The notes beneath the pieces are model-generated. The model did not search any database. It saw only the letters and a program-made list of their open reading frames with translations, and had not been told where the DNA came from. The translations under genes were made by a program, and so were the position numbers. A stretch of DNA of 64,000 nucleotides from Eutypella sp. D-1 (Eukaryota; Ascomycota; Sordariomycetes; Xylariales; Diatrypaceae), in the NCBI GenBank assembly GCA_023313575.1, contig JAJTTP010000002.1, forward strand, positions 2,914,001 through 2,978,000, in the 5' to 3' direction. How positions within the stretch are numbered: position 1 is the first letter of the stretch; every line of letters starts with the position of its first letter. Shown here piece after piece: positions 45,306 through 58,600 of the stretch.

Positions 45306-47062
45306 GAAGATGAATCGGATGTAGAAAATGGAGGAAAATAGCCTAGTTGGCTTAGACACGAACGGCGAGAAAGTAGTGACCTTTGGGATTTTCGGGGGAA
45401 TTGTTCAGGTTGGCAGAGTGGCCAGGTAAAAGAGAACAGCCAATGCCGACCTCGCGCACGAGGCTCCGATGGGCCTTGATATTTTAATATTTTTTTTCTA
45501 TGAATAGACGGGTGAAGAACAAGGCGCAAAGAAACGTTTTGTGCGATCCACCCCACCCGGCCCCCTTTCTCCATTCAGGACGCAAGAAAGGATGGCCAGC
45601 TGAGTCAAAGGCATTGCCACAAAATGCGCGTCGTTGGATCAATGCTGGGACAAGCATCGTCTTCTTAGAGACGGCAGAGCTCGTGGCAGATGAGGAATAA
45701 AGGAATGCAACCTCCATCAGCCTGTCTCATGACTCCTCACATTGGGCGACTCGTCTCGCCCAGGGACAAAGAAGAAGTGGTGGGATTCCGCACGTTCCAT
45801 AAGTTCCGGTTCGTTTGTTAAGAAACCTGACAGCTCTGGTAGGTCTACGTAGACAACAAGGGGGACTCGTATAACGCATTATCTCGGCTGGGGGCCAGTG
45901 ACAAACCAAGAGGTGGACGAAACAAGCACCTTCAGTCAGAGGCTTACGACAAAGAACTTCCCTGCTTAACGATACGTTCGCCACGCCTCAGCCTCGGCTT
46001 CAACAGCATTGCGCATGTCCCAGGTTTCCTTAAGCTACCAAGTTTTTGAATCCCAAATGGAGCAAAAGGGGGCCGGGGTCAACTTGATGTGTCGGTGGTG
46101 ATCTATCGGAGTTGAGTCCCGAGCTCGCTTGTTTGCTTGCAGTGGTTCAACCACCTCTTACTATTTCCCTCATGTAAGTGTTCATGTGTGTTTATAAGTG
46201 GGAGAAGCTGAAAGAGGAGGCCCAGGAAAAACCGGTTAGCTACTTTCTACCAATACTTAATAGTCTCCATCGTTGCCACCTGGATAGTTTCGTAGTTGGT
46301 GAAGTGAAGTAACTAACCGACTACCTAGTTGACGCTTTGTATGCAACCTCAGTTTTGAGAGTAACCACCATATATCTGAATCTTGCATATTATCCGGGAC
46401 ATGCATGATAACTACGTGGTACATGAGAAAATCGGGGATTATTCTACGAGCGGGGTGGGTTAGCTGTCATCTCTTACTATTACAAGGGTCCTGGGGAACT
46501 GAGTTGGGAAGCTCTAAGCTCCTAATTAGAGCTAGCTCCCCTCTAATGATAGGTCCAGGGTAGTTCAGTAGTGGCGTTTTAGAAGCCTCGGAGGTTGAGA
46601 AGCTATCACTAGCACAAGGTGGCAGATTTATAGACTCATTCATATGCGGTTTCCTTCCTTTCCCATATCACCTGCATTTTTCGAAATGTTGACACGACAC
46701 ATTTAAACATCACATTCGTATATAACAAACGTAGAAATATAGAAACGCATGCGCATGTAATACACACATGCGTTCGTTTCTTCTCTTTCTCTTCTCCACT
46801 AATTCAGGCACAAATCATACAGATCAATCGTCATCTGTCTCTCTGTGTCTGTGTCTGTCTTTCTGTCGTTTATTTTTGTCTAATTTTTTTAAGGGCCTGC
46901 GATGACTCTGAACGTTCGAAGATAAATAAAAAATTAGAGAATCCATCCTCTTCTCTTTCAGCCTCTTTGGCGGTTTCAGACCCCGGCCACTCTCATCCAC
47001 TACTTTAGATACACTTACGTACCCTTTCTTTTCTCCCTAGAAACCACCACAGCCAAGTCAAA
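45306..47062. other. Divergent promoter region of hypothetical gene and GWT1
   Basis: About 1.75 kb with no supported gene. The 300 bases before GWT1 are CT-rich with CTGTCT repeats near 46835-46865, as is usual for fungal housekeeping promoters. Confidence 0.5.
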
Positions 47063-48768
47063 ATGACGTTGAACAACAACAGTACTCTTAGTTACAAACA
47101 GATGAAGGAGGACTTCGTGTCTGGCCTATCAGGAGGAGAAGTGAGCGAGATCAACTACGTAATCGCTGTTGCACCGGTATGACTGCCTAGATGATGAGTG
47201 ATCTGCCCTACTGTGACTTTGCGACTCGCGACTTTCAACTTGCGACCTGTGATTTGCGACTCGTCGTTTGCCTACCATCCCCCTTTTCTCCCCTTTCCTT
47301 GCTTGCCCCCCTTCTCTTTAACTTGTCCATACACCCAGGCTATACAACTGACATATCTCCCACCTCCTTCCTTCCCCTGCAGACCGCATTTTTGCTCTGG
47401 TCCGTACTACAGTCACGACAGTCTTTCTTCACACCCTATCGGCCCCTGAGCTTCGTCGTCGATTTCCTTCTCAACGTCGTCTCCCCACTACTCTCTATCA
47501 CCCTCTACGCCGACACGCCTCTGCTACTCTGCGGCTTTATACTCGCCCCTGCCATCTTCGTCTATGCCTTCCCTCCAAAATCCCCGGCTTCCCGGAAGAA
47601 GCCCAAGCTGCCTCCCAGCGCGCAGTCGTCTCAGAATGTGTCCGCCCCCCTGAGCCTACTGTCTACCAAGCCATTCTTGACCACCTACCGCGGAACTATG
47701 ATGGTCATGACCTGCCTTGCCATATTGGCTGTCGATTTCAGGCTATTTCCCCGCAGGTTCGCCAAGGTTGAGACCTGGGGCACCTCCCTGATGGATGTCG
47801 GCGTCGGCTCCTTCGTCTTCTCCGCTGGTGTCGTCGCTGCCCGCCCTGTGCTCAAAGAGAGAGCCGAGGGGCGGACCCAGCCGTTGTTGCAGAGGCTGTG
47901 GCATTCCATGCGCCACTCCCTGCCACTGCTGGTGCTCGGCGTCGTACGTCTGATCAGCGTGAAGGGCCTGGACTACAACGAACATGTCACCGAGTATGGC
48001 GTGCACTGGAACTTCTTCTTCACTCTAGGATTCCTGCCGCCCTTCGTCGCCGTTTTCCAGTCCGCCCTGAGGTTCGTCCCTTCATATGCCGCGCTTGCCC
48101 TCCTGATCGGCGTCGCCTACCAGGTCGCGCTCGAGAGCACCCCGCTTAAGGCCTTCATCCTGATCGCGCCCCGTGTCAACCTGATCTCCATGAACCGTGA
48201 GGGCCTCTGCAGCTTCTGGGGTTACCTCGCCATCTTCCTGGTTGGGCAGGACACGGGCATGTATGTGCTGCCGCGGAGCATCACGCGCAGCGGGTCAAGC
48301 GGCGGCGCGCAGCGCGGCACCCTGCTGTTGACGATGGCGGTCTGGTCGGGCGCGTGGACGGCGCTATACCTGCTGGCGACGAATCCGGTGTGGGGAGCGG
48401 GCCTGGACGTGTCGCGGCGGCTGGCGAACCTGCCCTACGTGCTCTGGATCGCGGCCTTCAACACGGCGCAGCTCCTGGCCACGTGCGTCGTGGACTCCGT
48501 CTTCTTCCCGGCCTTCTACCACGCCGCGGACGCCCGCGCCGAGAAGGACGCCTACGCCCTCGCTACCAGCCGCGTCATGCGCGCCTTCAACCGCAACGGC
48601 CTCGCCGTCTTCCTCCTCGCCAACCTGCTGACCGGCCTCGTCAACCTCACCGTGCCCACCCTCGACGCCGGCCCCCTCATCACCATGGCGATCCTGGTCG
48701 GCTATGCGGCCGTCCTGACGGGCGTTGCGGTTGCTCTAGACGCTTGGGATATCTCGATTAAGCTATGA
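47063..48768 (+). CDS. GWT1: GPI-anchored wall transfer protein GWT1 (GPI inositol acyltransferase)
   Basis: Two exons, 47063-47176 and 47383-48768, give 499 residues, the normal GWT1 length. Exon 1 reads [20 protein letters not shown] and continues to [18 protein letters not shown], the conserved N-terminus. Exon 2 opens with [16 protein letters not shown] and carries many transmembrane helices. Other signatures are [33 protein letters not shown] and [19 protein letters not shown]1 is an ER multi-pass enzyme that acylates the inositol of GlcN-PI during GPI-anchor biosynthesis; it is the known target of the antifungal gepinacin/manogepix class. The 206-nt intron lies between the N-terminal segment and the first helix. 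No other GPI genes are nearby. Confidence 0.94.
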
Positions 48769-51731
48769 GTAGGATAGCTTATATTGGAGAAAAAAAAATC
48801 AAAGAACAAAAGTTCCAACCACAAACCCCTCTCGTGTTACTCGATGATGAATATGACGCGTGTTTCTTTTTCAACTGGCTTGAGAAATACATGAGCTGTG
48901 ATCGCATTGCTTCCTGTGCTCGCCAAGCGGCGCTCTGGCTATCGCTTGTGATCACATCCAAGTGCTGCAGTCTTTTATTCCATGTTATCTCTTAAAGGTG
49001 AACCTTAACCCCTACTTTCCCAGGTAGACATAAGTACCAAACGAACACGGGGCGTCTGTACTAGTATATGCAGCAACACCCTCCTTAACTTATGGCGTGG
49101 TGTGGTTATGTACTGTAGGGGTGCTGGCTTAAGGCCCCGGGAGAGGGGGGAGGGGGTTGCTTTCCGCATTTTGTCTACGATTAGTACGCCGTACTATCAA
49201 AGGTGTACAGCTTCGTTAGATAGAAGGGGTTCGGTAGTTCCGGACTAACAGCCAACTGATATGTAGTGACGGGCCGTTCTTGAACTATCGGGTTTATACC
49301 TTGCAAAATCAAAGGGAAGGATAGGCGGCCGGCGGGCGAGTCTACGGACGACCGGGGGTTTCTCTCGCAACCCCGGAGTCCTCGGGGAATTGCCACTCCA
49401 TCCGCTGTATCACATAGGCTATCCTCCCCCCCGCCCTGGGCGTGCCGGCAGATGTCTGTACATAAGAGAACAGGGTCAACCTGAGTTGGCGCGTAAGAGC
49501 CCCGATATCAAGGTTAGCGCATGAGCCTTCCGTGCTACTTGGACGTTAAGAGAAACGACAAGCCCGCGCTCTACGGGATGAGCACGGGAATTTTCTGTTC
49601 CGCTAGCAAAACCCTCCGGTGCTGGGCCCGTGCCGTGCCGTCTAAGCGGGACCATACAAGCAACACAAAGAGGGGAAAGGATGAAGAGCTCGCATGTGCG
49701 GCGTTTCTAGTACGCATGTGCGGGTATCCCTACAACGCGGTACACCACACCGCATCCCCTGAGAGAATAGCCTGAGATTACATGCTTCGGGACAACCCTA
49801 TCGTAGTGCGAAAGCTGGGGTAAGACCAGGCCAGGCGCGGAGACCCTCCGTTCGAAAGTGGGGCGCCGGCTTCGGGTGATAGCCGTATCGTGATTCAGCT
49901 ACGAACTAGGAAATGCATAACATGGCCTCAAGATTGAGACATGGGGGTACTGTGCGCAGTACGCGTTGACGATAACGAACCAAGTGATACAGGAGATCCT
50001 TGCGGATCGAACCAACATATCTTCCTAGAAAGGAAGACCGGGTTGCGCTTCGTCAGCAACCCGGGGGCACCACGACGATCGAGGAACTATATCTAGTGCT
50101 TACGTTCCCAGGCTTCCAGTGTAACTGCACTATTGGTCTACATTACATTACACTCGGCGGGGCCCAGCGTCGAAATAGAAGCTGCCCTAAGCCTCACGTT
50201 AGGATTTAACGCGTGAAAGTGAAAGACTGGACTGGACTGGCTTGGCCGTTCTTATCTCATAACCCCCGACCTGGCTTGCGCGGTGTCGATGGGGTGGGTA
50301 CTGTCGAGGCAGGAAAGCCCGAGTCTGACGGCCGCGACGCTCCTGAGTAGCTTGTCACATATCATCATATGAGTGATCGTATCTCTCTTTCTTCCTCTCT
50401 ATCTCTCTCTCTCGTAATGTGATATATATACCAACCCTGAAAAAGTCGTACGCGGCATTGCGTAGGTTTATAGATAAGCTGAGGTCTTACACGTCTTACT
50501 TGAGATAAGGATCGCACGACCCCCCCGTTCAGCCTGGAAGGGATATACATTACACAGATCGGTGACTGATGCAGGTGAGTAGCGGACAAGATGGATATAT
50601 CTATGGATAAGATCGTGCTTCGCAAATGGTTCCCCAATATCTAGGTTGCGAAAGTCCCTGGAGCTGGAGCTGTGGCGTGCCCAGGTGATCTCTACCGCGG
50701 CATATTAGAGGTATTCATGTCCATAATGGTAACAGGATACATAAATTTTAGCATTTTTTATATATCAATTTGTGTAGCTAATTATGTATGTGAACAATGT
50801 GCAGTGCACCCACATGCCCGTCTATGTATAACATACGTTACAGGTTGATACAAAACAAATTTCTTTTCCTTAAGTAGTTACGACGATCCATAGTTATCAC
50901 TTTGACGTTGAGGCCGCGCTGACCGCCCGGGCGCTTCGTGCCGTCTCGGGACGCTAACCCCGCTGCCCCACGGCCACGTTGTAGTACATACGTAGGGGCC
51001 CTCCCGGGCTCAGGACGTTGGGGATCATCAAGACCCTCATCAGCTAGCTAGGGGATTCTTTCAAGGGCCCCTGGCCCCTATTGCTCACTCCCTCAACAAC
51101 ATCAACCTTACGGGGCCATTCCCTTGAAAACTGGCTATTACTAGTTATGTACTGATCTCGCACGGGTAGATGACGTTAATGAGCCAAAGGCTCCCAGCAT
51201 GATTCGGGGAGGTTTCTTTCCCAGGCAGTATAAGCTGGGATTTTAACTGCGTAGATACTTAATGTAGCGAGGAATTGCTATCTTGTAAAGTTGAATGATG
51301 CTGCTTTTTAAAATTAGGCACATTATTAAGTACCTAGGTAGGTTTAAGAATATTCAACGCCCGGCCAAACTTTGTAACTTACCTAGGTAGGTATGCACTA
51401 TCAGACTATGTACAAGGTTTCCGGAAGTTTCCTTCTCTTTTAGGGGGTGCCTCACTAAATTTTGATGCTAACGTCTGCCTCCCACGCCTCTGTTACTTAA
51501 CCTACCTCTAAAGCAGCCCTCTTATCGCCCCCATGTCACCTGCTCATGGTTGCATATCCCATGTCTGCCCCATCCATGCCCCTTTTGAGCAAACTTACAT
51601 ACATACCCAAGTACATACATAACCTTGGAACTACCAAGTAAGTATTCGATAGATATCTCATCCGCTAGACTAGGAATAGCTGCTCTGACAGTGTCTGCCT
51701 ATAACGGGAGTAGTTTTCTGGACCCGTCGTC
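48769..51731. other. Long intergenic region, nothing coding recognised
   Basis: About 3 kb. Open frames here are short and lack family features. It contains two TACCTAGGTA palindromes (51331-51340 and 51380-51389) within 60 bases of each other and several CT repeats near 50380-50415. No tRNA or rRNA was found by eye. Confidence 0.5.
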
Positions 51732-52543
51732 ATGACCAGCGGAGACTTCAGACCGGCCCTGTTGGTGGTGGACCTGCAAGAGGATTTCTGCCCCCCAGTA
51801 AGTACCCAAGTCCCACACCTACACGGGTGCGCTTACCCTAACTTACTCCGACCCGTACAAATGAAAACTGACCCGATGGGAATTTTTCCCGTCCGCAGAA
51901 CGGCTCCCTCGCCGTGCCGGGCGGCCGGGACGTGGCGCCGGTGATCAACTCGCTGCTAGCGGCGCCGGGCTTCGCGATGCGGGTGGCGACGCGGGACTGG
52001 CACCCGGCGACGCACATATCGTTCGCCCCGAACCACGCCGGACGTAGCGCCTACGTGGACACCGTGCGCATCGCGAACCCGCGCAACGCGGCGGAGACCG
52101 TCGAGTCGCGCCTGTGGCCGGTGCACTGCGTGCAGGGGACGGCGGGCGCGGCGCTGATCCCGGAGCTCGACGCCGACCGTCTCGACCGCGTCCTCGACAA
52201 GGGCACCGACCCCGCCGTCGAGATGTACAGCCCCTTCTACGCGCCCTTCCGCGACCCGCCCCGCGTCGCCGACACCGGGCTCGCTGCCCTCCTCACCGAG
52301 GCCGGCGTCACTGATGTCTATGTCGTCGGCCTCGCCGCTGACTACTGCGTCCGCGCCGCCGCCGTCGACGCCGTCGCTGAGGGCTTCCGGGCGTATCTTG
52401 TCGAGGAGGGTACCAGGCCTGTCGACGCTGCGGCCTGGCCTGCTTGCCGTGAGGCCATCAAGGCCGCCGGCGTCAAGGTCGTTAGTGTGCGGGATCCGGA
52501 GGTTGTGAGGTTGTTGGAGTCCCCTCCGCCTGTTTCACAGTAG
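51732..52543 (+). CDS. PNC1: Nicotinamidase PNC1
   Basis: Two exons, 51732-51797 and 51899-52543, give 236 residues. It belongs to the isochorismatase-like hydrolase fold. The catalytic triad is visible: Asp14 in LLVVDLQEDF, Lys123 in VLDKGTD and nucleophile Cys172 in GLAADYCVRAAA. Metal-binding residues fit Asp55 and His57 (RDWHPATH) and His98 (WPVHCVQGT). The enzyme deamidates nicotinamide to nicotinate in the cytosol and nucleus/peroxisome, feeding NAD+ salvage and relieving inhibition of sirtuins. The small first exon carries the catalytic Asp; the 101-nt intron falls right after it. Codon use is strongly GC-ending. The gene is followed by a GT-rich and T-rich 3' region. Confidence 0.94.
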
Positions 52544-55500
52544 ACCCGTGGCAAGGCGGGGAGCGGGCAGTATTTCTTTTGTGTGTGTGTGTGTTTTTTT
52601 TTCCCGGGGGCTTCCCTATGCATCTCGAACCCGACGCACTGGTATGCCGGCGCCCTCCCCGATATGGCCCAGGTGGTGTGTGGCTTGGTCTGCAATAGCT
52701 ATCTGGAGCTTTCCCCTCCTCGGCAGGACGCCGACTCCGGTGAAGGGCCCGAAAGGGTAATGCCGATTAGCGGCGCAGTCTACTTTAGGGCTCACCACAT
52801 CAACTAAAAAGTCCTGGTAATGGACGCCATTGTATGTATCAGAAATCCTATACCCATCCCATCCTCTTCCATCCTTCCAAAAATCTTAACTGCCAACTGC
52901 CTATCTACAAATCTCATCATGATAATCTCAGGTCATGCTGCTGACTTTCCCACCCTAAAGGTATTCGTGTTTTTGTGTTTTTTTATTAATGCTGACCGAC
53001 CGCCCCACGCTGCTGACTACCTATGGGCCAACCAACCCATCATCAAATACCGTAGTGCGTGCAGAACAGCACGTATCAGCAACTGCAGTGAGCCCTGGCT
53101 ATCTGGGCGGGCTTCTTCAATGGAAAATTCGCTTACATACACCGTAGTCCTGTTACAGCGGTCCGACTTAAAACCTGTAAACCTGTGTAGTATAAGTAGA
53201 GGAACCCCACCCAGTATGCCGAAAACCGGCCTGCCGGCCCATTGGGACTGGGAACTTGGAAGGGGTCTCTCGTGAGATTATGCAGCGCGATAACTTTAAA
53301 TGGGTACCTCGCCTGCATACTATTTCACTATGTAAGGTCTTAGTATAACATTGGCGCCTTTTTTTGCTGCAGTATGCCGGGCTTTGCATGGTGAGGTGAG
53401 GATGGGGGGAGGGAGAAGGGGGGGGAGGGCCGAGAAGATGGATGGCTGGAAGGCTGGAAGGGTACAGTAATATAGTGGGGAACCACGCCCGCCCCTTATC
53501 CCACCCGACGGATGTACTGGTTATGTATGCAGCCCGCTATGTAACCCTTTATGGACGAGGCCGAGGAGCTACAAGTATCACTGGCAAATATCTATGTCCG
53601 TAGGAGAGGGGGGTGTCCATTCCGGCCATGTGTAAGGCGGCGGGCCGGAGTAGGTAAATACTACGTGTTAAGTGAGACTAAGACGGTGGACATTCTAACC
53701 TGGAAGATCTTTTGGATCAACCCGCTTACCTCTGACATTGAAAGAAACAGCCTGGAATTTTTCTAGCTTCGTCGTAGTGTATTATAGTGATGATGCATTG
53801 GAGCCTGAATGCGAGAGGTTTAGAGAGACACGGCCGGCACACACACACACACACACATATACATAGTTGAATTCCTAAGGTCCTTCTGTGCCGGGATAGC
53901 CATATGGAATCTGACGATGTATGATGATGATGCGCTTATAAGCGGACGTAATATAATAGGACAAAAAAAAGAAATAGAGTGATTTTAACGTAACTCAACG
54001 TGGTGGGGCTGAGACATATTTGATAGGGGGGTTACATCATCTCAATCGATGACAGCGGCAGGGAGATTTTGTTCTCCCAGCCCTGTAAGACCCTTTTCCG
54101 ACGTTCGTTTCTCGCTCTTTTTTTTCTTCCTCTTCTCTTCTCACCATTGACCAAAAGAGAAGATTATTCGATCAGGCCATGGTTACAAGGGTAGGATTGT
54201 CAGTGCAATCAACTAGAGACTGGGAAATATATTTAACAGTGACCGAAAGTAAATTATCTGATGACAACGTGGCGGTCTTCATAACTTGTTGTTAAAGTCC
54301 TCCCCCCGATTCACATAAGTCCCCGGGGTCAGGGAACTACCAAGGGGACGTCAAATGTTCTATTGCAGGGTCTAAGCCCAATGGAGGCGGAAATCGGCGG
54401 GCCTAGGCTGATTCGAGTCTAGGGCCATTGGCGGGATGAGCAGCTAAGGAAATTTGGGTGAAATTTGCTCCAGGCCGGCGCCTTGTAAGTTTCGCAAGGT
54501 TTTAAGCAAGTCCTCACAGGCAATTTGGCAGGCAAGGTAGGGAGAGCCAAGGAGGCCTGGGGAGCCCTCTTCGATTCTCTGGTAATGTAAATCTGGTGTT
54601 AAAATCACATTTTAAAGTTGGGTTTGGAAACCTTCTCCCCGGCCTTCTTCACCGATATTATTACCTGTCCAACCAATTACTGCGTACCTGGCAATATGAA
54701 CAAACTTAAACTCTAAGAGGTTAGTGATGTACATGGATATACTTGTAGTTACCTGCAAGCGATTACTTGGGTGGGCTGGTTGGGTCAAGGTGTCAAGGTA
54801 TGTCCATTTATATATGGGCCTAGACGTATGAATGTACTTGAGTACGTAAATACATTGGAGGTGTATATGTATATTGATGTACCTCGTACGCCTACGCCCA
54901 CGCCGGAGCCAACTAAAGAAAGATGTATGTAGCAGTCGAGGTAGATTAAAAAAAAAAAAAAGTAAAGTAAAAAAAAACATCTTATCCAGCTTCTTTTCCT
55001 TTCCCTCTCCCTTTTACTACTAACTTACTCTTTTTTATTCAGCCCTTTAATCCCCTCCTCCTCTCGGCCTAGCCGTCTACGTCTTCATCCCATCCTTTCT
55101 TCCTAACTCCAAAGTCGTAGTCGGATGGCACTTGGTCAATCATTCTAGACATTTCAGCTAGCCATTAATTTGTGTCCGTCTGTCTGTCTGTTTGTTGTAT
55201 TGTCGGTGTCCGATGTTCAAAAGTCGATGCTAATATTAATGCCAATGTTGGTTATCGATTACTGATTTCCGTTCCACCGCCCAACGTCCAACGTCCAACG
55301 TCCACCGCCCATCGTCAGTCAGGTCGCCTGATCGCCTGATCACCTCGGCACCGCCGTTACATCGTCTAAGCCTCGGTGACCGCGTATTCATTCCCACGAC
55401 AATTCTCACGACAATTCCTACGATCATTCCTACAATTATATTCCTACGATCGACCTAAGGGAAAACCAACCTTTCATTGCGGCATAGTCATCGCTGCTTA

Positions 55501-55607
55501 CATCGAGTACAAGATCATTCATTGTCCTCCCCACCACCCCTTTCTACTTATTACTCGACGACATAATCTCGCCAATGCCTTCGAAATAATCGTTCGATCT
55601 TCCCACC
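52544..55607. other. Long intergenic region, promoter of HMG-CoA reductase
   Basis: About 3 kb without a supported gene. It includes a CA repeat at 53839-53857, G-rich tracts (53400-53430), an A-run near 54950 and, close to the reductase, a 7-bp CCAACGT triplet repeat (55281-55301). The 600 bases before 55608 are CT-rich and probably form the long promoter or leader. Confidence 0.5.
55281..55301. repeat. Three tandem CCAACGT units in the HMG-CoA reductase upstream region
   Basis: Three perfect 7-bp copies are flanked on both sides by the same CCACCGCCC (55274-55282 and 55302-55310). It lies about 310 bases before the ATG, followed by a CGCCTGAT repeat. It may be a transcription-factor array; this is inference. 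Confidence 0.6.
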
Positions 55608-58600
55608 ATGAATGCCGCTGCCGCTTCTCTACTTCCCTCCCGCTTTCGCGGTGAAAAGTCGATAAGCGCTCCCGAACCCCCCTCTAGGGTGAATAGGGCT
55701 CTCACCCCAGTCCTCCAGTACTTCTCTAGCTTGTCTTGCCGACATCCTATTCACACGATATGCATCGTCGCCCTCTTAGCCAGTACATCCTATATCGGCG
55801 TCTTTAGAGAGAGTATCATAGATGCTACTAGGAGCGCCAGAAACGCCGACTGGTCTTCCTTGACCGAAGGCAGCAGGAGCCTTCTCGCCGGTCCTGATAC
55901 CCAATGGAGATGGAAAGAGTTCGACGACAAGGCCGGTTTCCCTAAGGATGCCGACCATCAGGCCCTGGTCACCTTGGTTTTCCCTGAATCCTCCGAGGAC
56001 GCGCCTCAGACCGCTCCGCAACACCACATCGTCCCGCTACCCCAGAACCTCTCCATCACCCACCTACCCTCGACTTCGAACCCTCTTGCTGCCTATTCGC
56101 AGGACAGCGCCCTCGCCTTCGCCCTCAAGTACGACGAGGCCCCCGAGTTCCTCGCCGCCGCCCAGGAGATCCCCAATGATATTCCCGATCAGGAGACCCG
56201 AACCACCGAACTCGGTAAACAGGAACAGAAGATGTGGATTATGAAGGTCGCCCGAGGCTATACTCAGAGCAATCTACGCCGTTGGGCCGAGAACGGAGTT
56301 ACCGAATTTGTCGACTTGATCAAGAACGCCGAGACCCTTGACATCGTCATCATGGTTCTGGGTTACCTTGCCATGCACCTGACTTTCGTCTCTTTGTATA
56401 TGTCTATGAAGAAGATGGGGTCTAGGATGTGGCTGTTCACCAGTGTCCTTCTCTCCTCCGTCTTCGCCTTCCTGTTTGGCCTTAACGTTACCACCAAGCT
56501 TGGTGTTCCCGTCAACGTAATCCTTCTATCGGAGGGTCTGCCGTTCCTTGTCGTCATCATTGGCTTCGAGAAGAATATTGTTCTGACCAAAGCCGTTCTG
56601 TCGCATGCTTTGGAACGGAGACCCGAGGAAAGACCTTCGACCTCGAAAAAGGACAAGTCTGCCAAGAAGTCGAGTTCTCAAGGGGTAATCCAGTACGCGG
56701 TGCAACGCGCTATTAAGGACAAGGGATTCGAGATCGTTCGCGACTATGTCGTGGAGATCTTGTTCCTCCTTGTAGGCGTTCTCTCCGGTGTACAGGGTGG
56801 GCTGCAACAGTTCTGCTTCCTTGCTGCCTGGATCCTGTTCTTCGACTGCATTCTTCTCTTCACCTTCTATATGGCCATTCTCTGCCTGAAGCTCGAGATC
56901 AACCGCATCAGGCGCCATGTTGAGATGCGCAAGGTCTTGGAGGCCGATGGCGTTAGCAAGCGAGTTGCCGAGAGTGTTGCTAAGAGCACCGATTGGCCCA
57001 GACAAGCAAGCAAGGATCTCGCCACCGAACGCCTATTCGGCCAGGATGCTAAGAGCAGCAGCGTTCCTAGGTTCAAGTTCTGGATGGTGGTCAGTTTCTG
57101 CGCTGTCAACCTTATTAACATCTGCACTATTCCTTTCAGGACCGACGGCAAGCCCTTGGCTAGCATGTACTCGTGGGCTCGTGCTGGCGGCTTGGCGGGC
57201 GTGGTTAGCACCCCGCCCCTTGATCCCTTCAAGGTAGCCCGCAGTGGTCTCGATGAGATGCTATTTACGGCTCGAAGCCACAACCTCCCCACTGTCGTCA
57301 CTGTTCTCACGCCCATCAAGTACGAGCTGGAATTCCCATCGATTCACTATGCAGTGCCTTCCGTACCTAGCAACACTACTGCCACTGGTGATCTCTACGT
57401 GCAACTCCGCAATTACGGTGTGGGCGGCAAGGTTGTTGGAAGTATCCTTACCAGCCTCGAGGATCCGGTTATCTCCAAGTGGATCGTTGGTGCCTTGATT
57501 ATCAGCGTGGCTCTCAACGGCTATCTATTCAATGCCGCCCGCTGGGGCATTAAGGAGCCCAGCCCCTCCGACCACAGGATCGACCCTAGAGAGTTAGCCG
57601 CAGCGCAACAGTTCAATGATACCTCTTCGGCTACCCTGCCTCTTGGCGAGAACATTCCGCGGGACACCGTGCCGAAGGAGACCATGCCGCCGACCCCGTC
57701 TTTAACTGATGACGAAGGCTTCACATCCACCGAGCCGTCCAAGCGCGCCCCGCACAGGTCTCAAGCTGAACTGGAGAAGATGGTCGCTGAGAAGCGAGTG
57801 TCCGAACTGAGCGACGAAGAAGTAGTCGCCCTCTCTCTGAGAGGCAAGATTCCCGGATACGCTCTCGAGAAGACCCTCAAGGACTGTACCCGTGCTGTTA
57901 AGGTTCGCCGCAGTATCCTTTCAAGGACAAAGGCCACTTCGGAGTTCACTTCGGGTCTCGCTCGCTCCAAGCTGCCGTACCTGCACTATGATTATGAGCG
58001 TGTCCTTGGTGCCTGCTGTGAAAACGTTATTGGATATATGCCGCTACCTGTTGGTGTTGCTGGACCTCTGGTAATTGATGGCCACAGCTACTTGATCCCC
58101 ATGGCCACCACCGAGGGTGTGCTTGTTGCCAGTGCTAGCCGTGGATGTAAGGCCATTAATTCGGGTGGTGGCGCCGTGACCGTCCTCACTGCCGATGGAA
58201 TGACCCGCGGCCCTTGCGTCGGCTTCGAGACCCTGGAACGCGCTGGTGCTGCCAAGCTCTGGCTTGATTCTGAGGCCGGACAGACTGTGATGAAGGACGC
58301 CTTCAACTCGACTTCCCGGTTCGCGCGCCTGCAACATATGAAGACAGCCCTGGCTGGTACGAATCTTTACATCCGATTCAAGACGACCACGGGCGACGCT
58401 ATGGGTATGAACATGATCTCCAAGGGTGTCGAGCACGCTCTTAGCGTCATGGCTACGGAAGGTGGATTCGAGGATATGCAAATTGTGTCGGTCTCTGGCA
58501 ACTACTGCACGGACAAGAAAGCCGCAGCGATCAACTGGATTGATGGTAGGGGTAAGGGCGTTGTGGCGGAGGCCATCATTCCCGGCGAGGTCGTCAAGTC

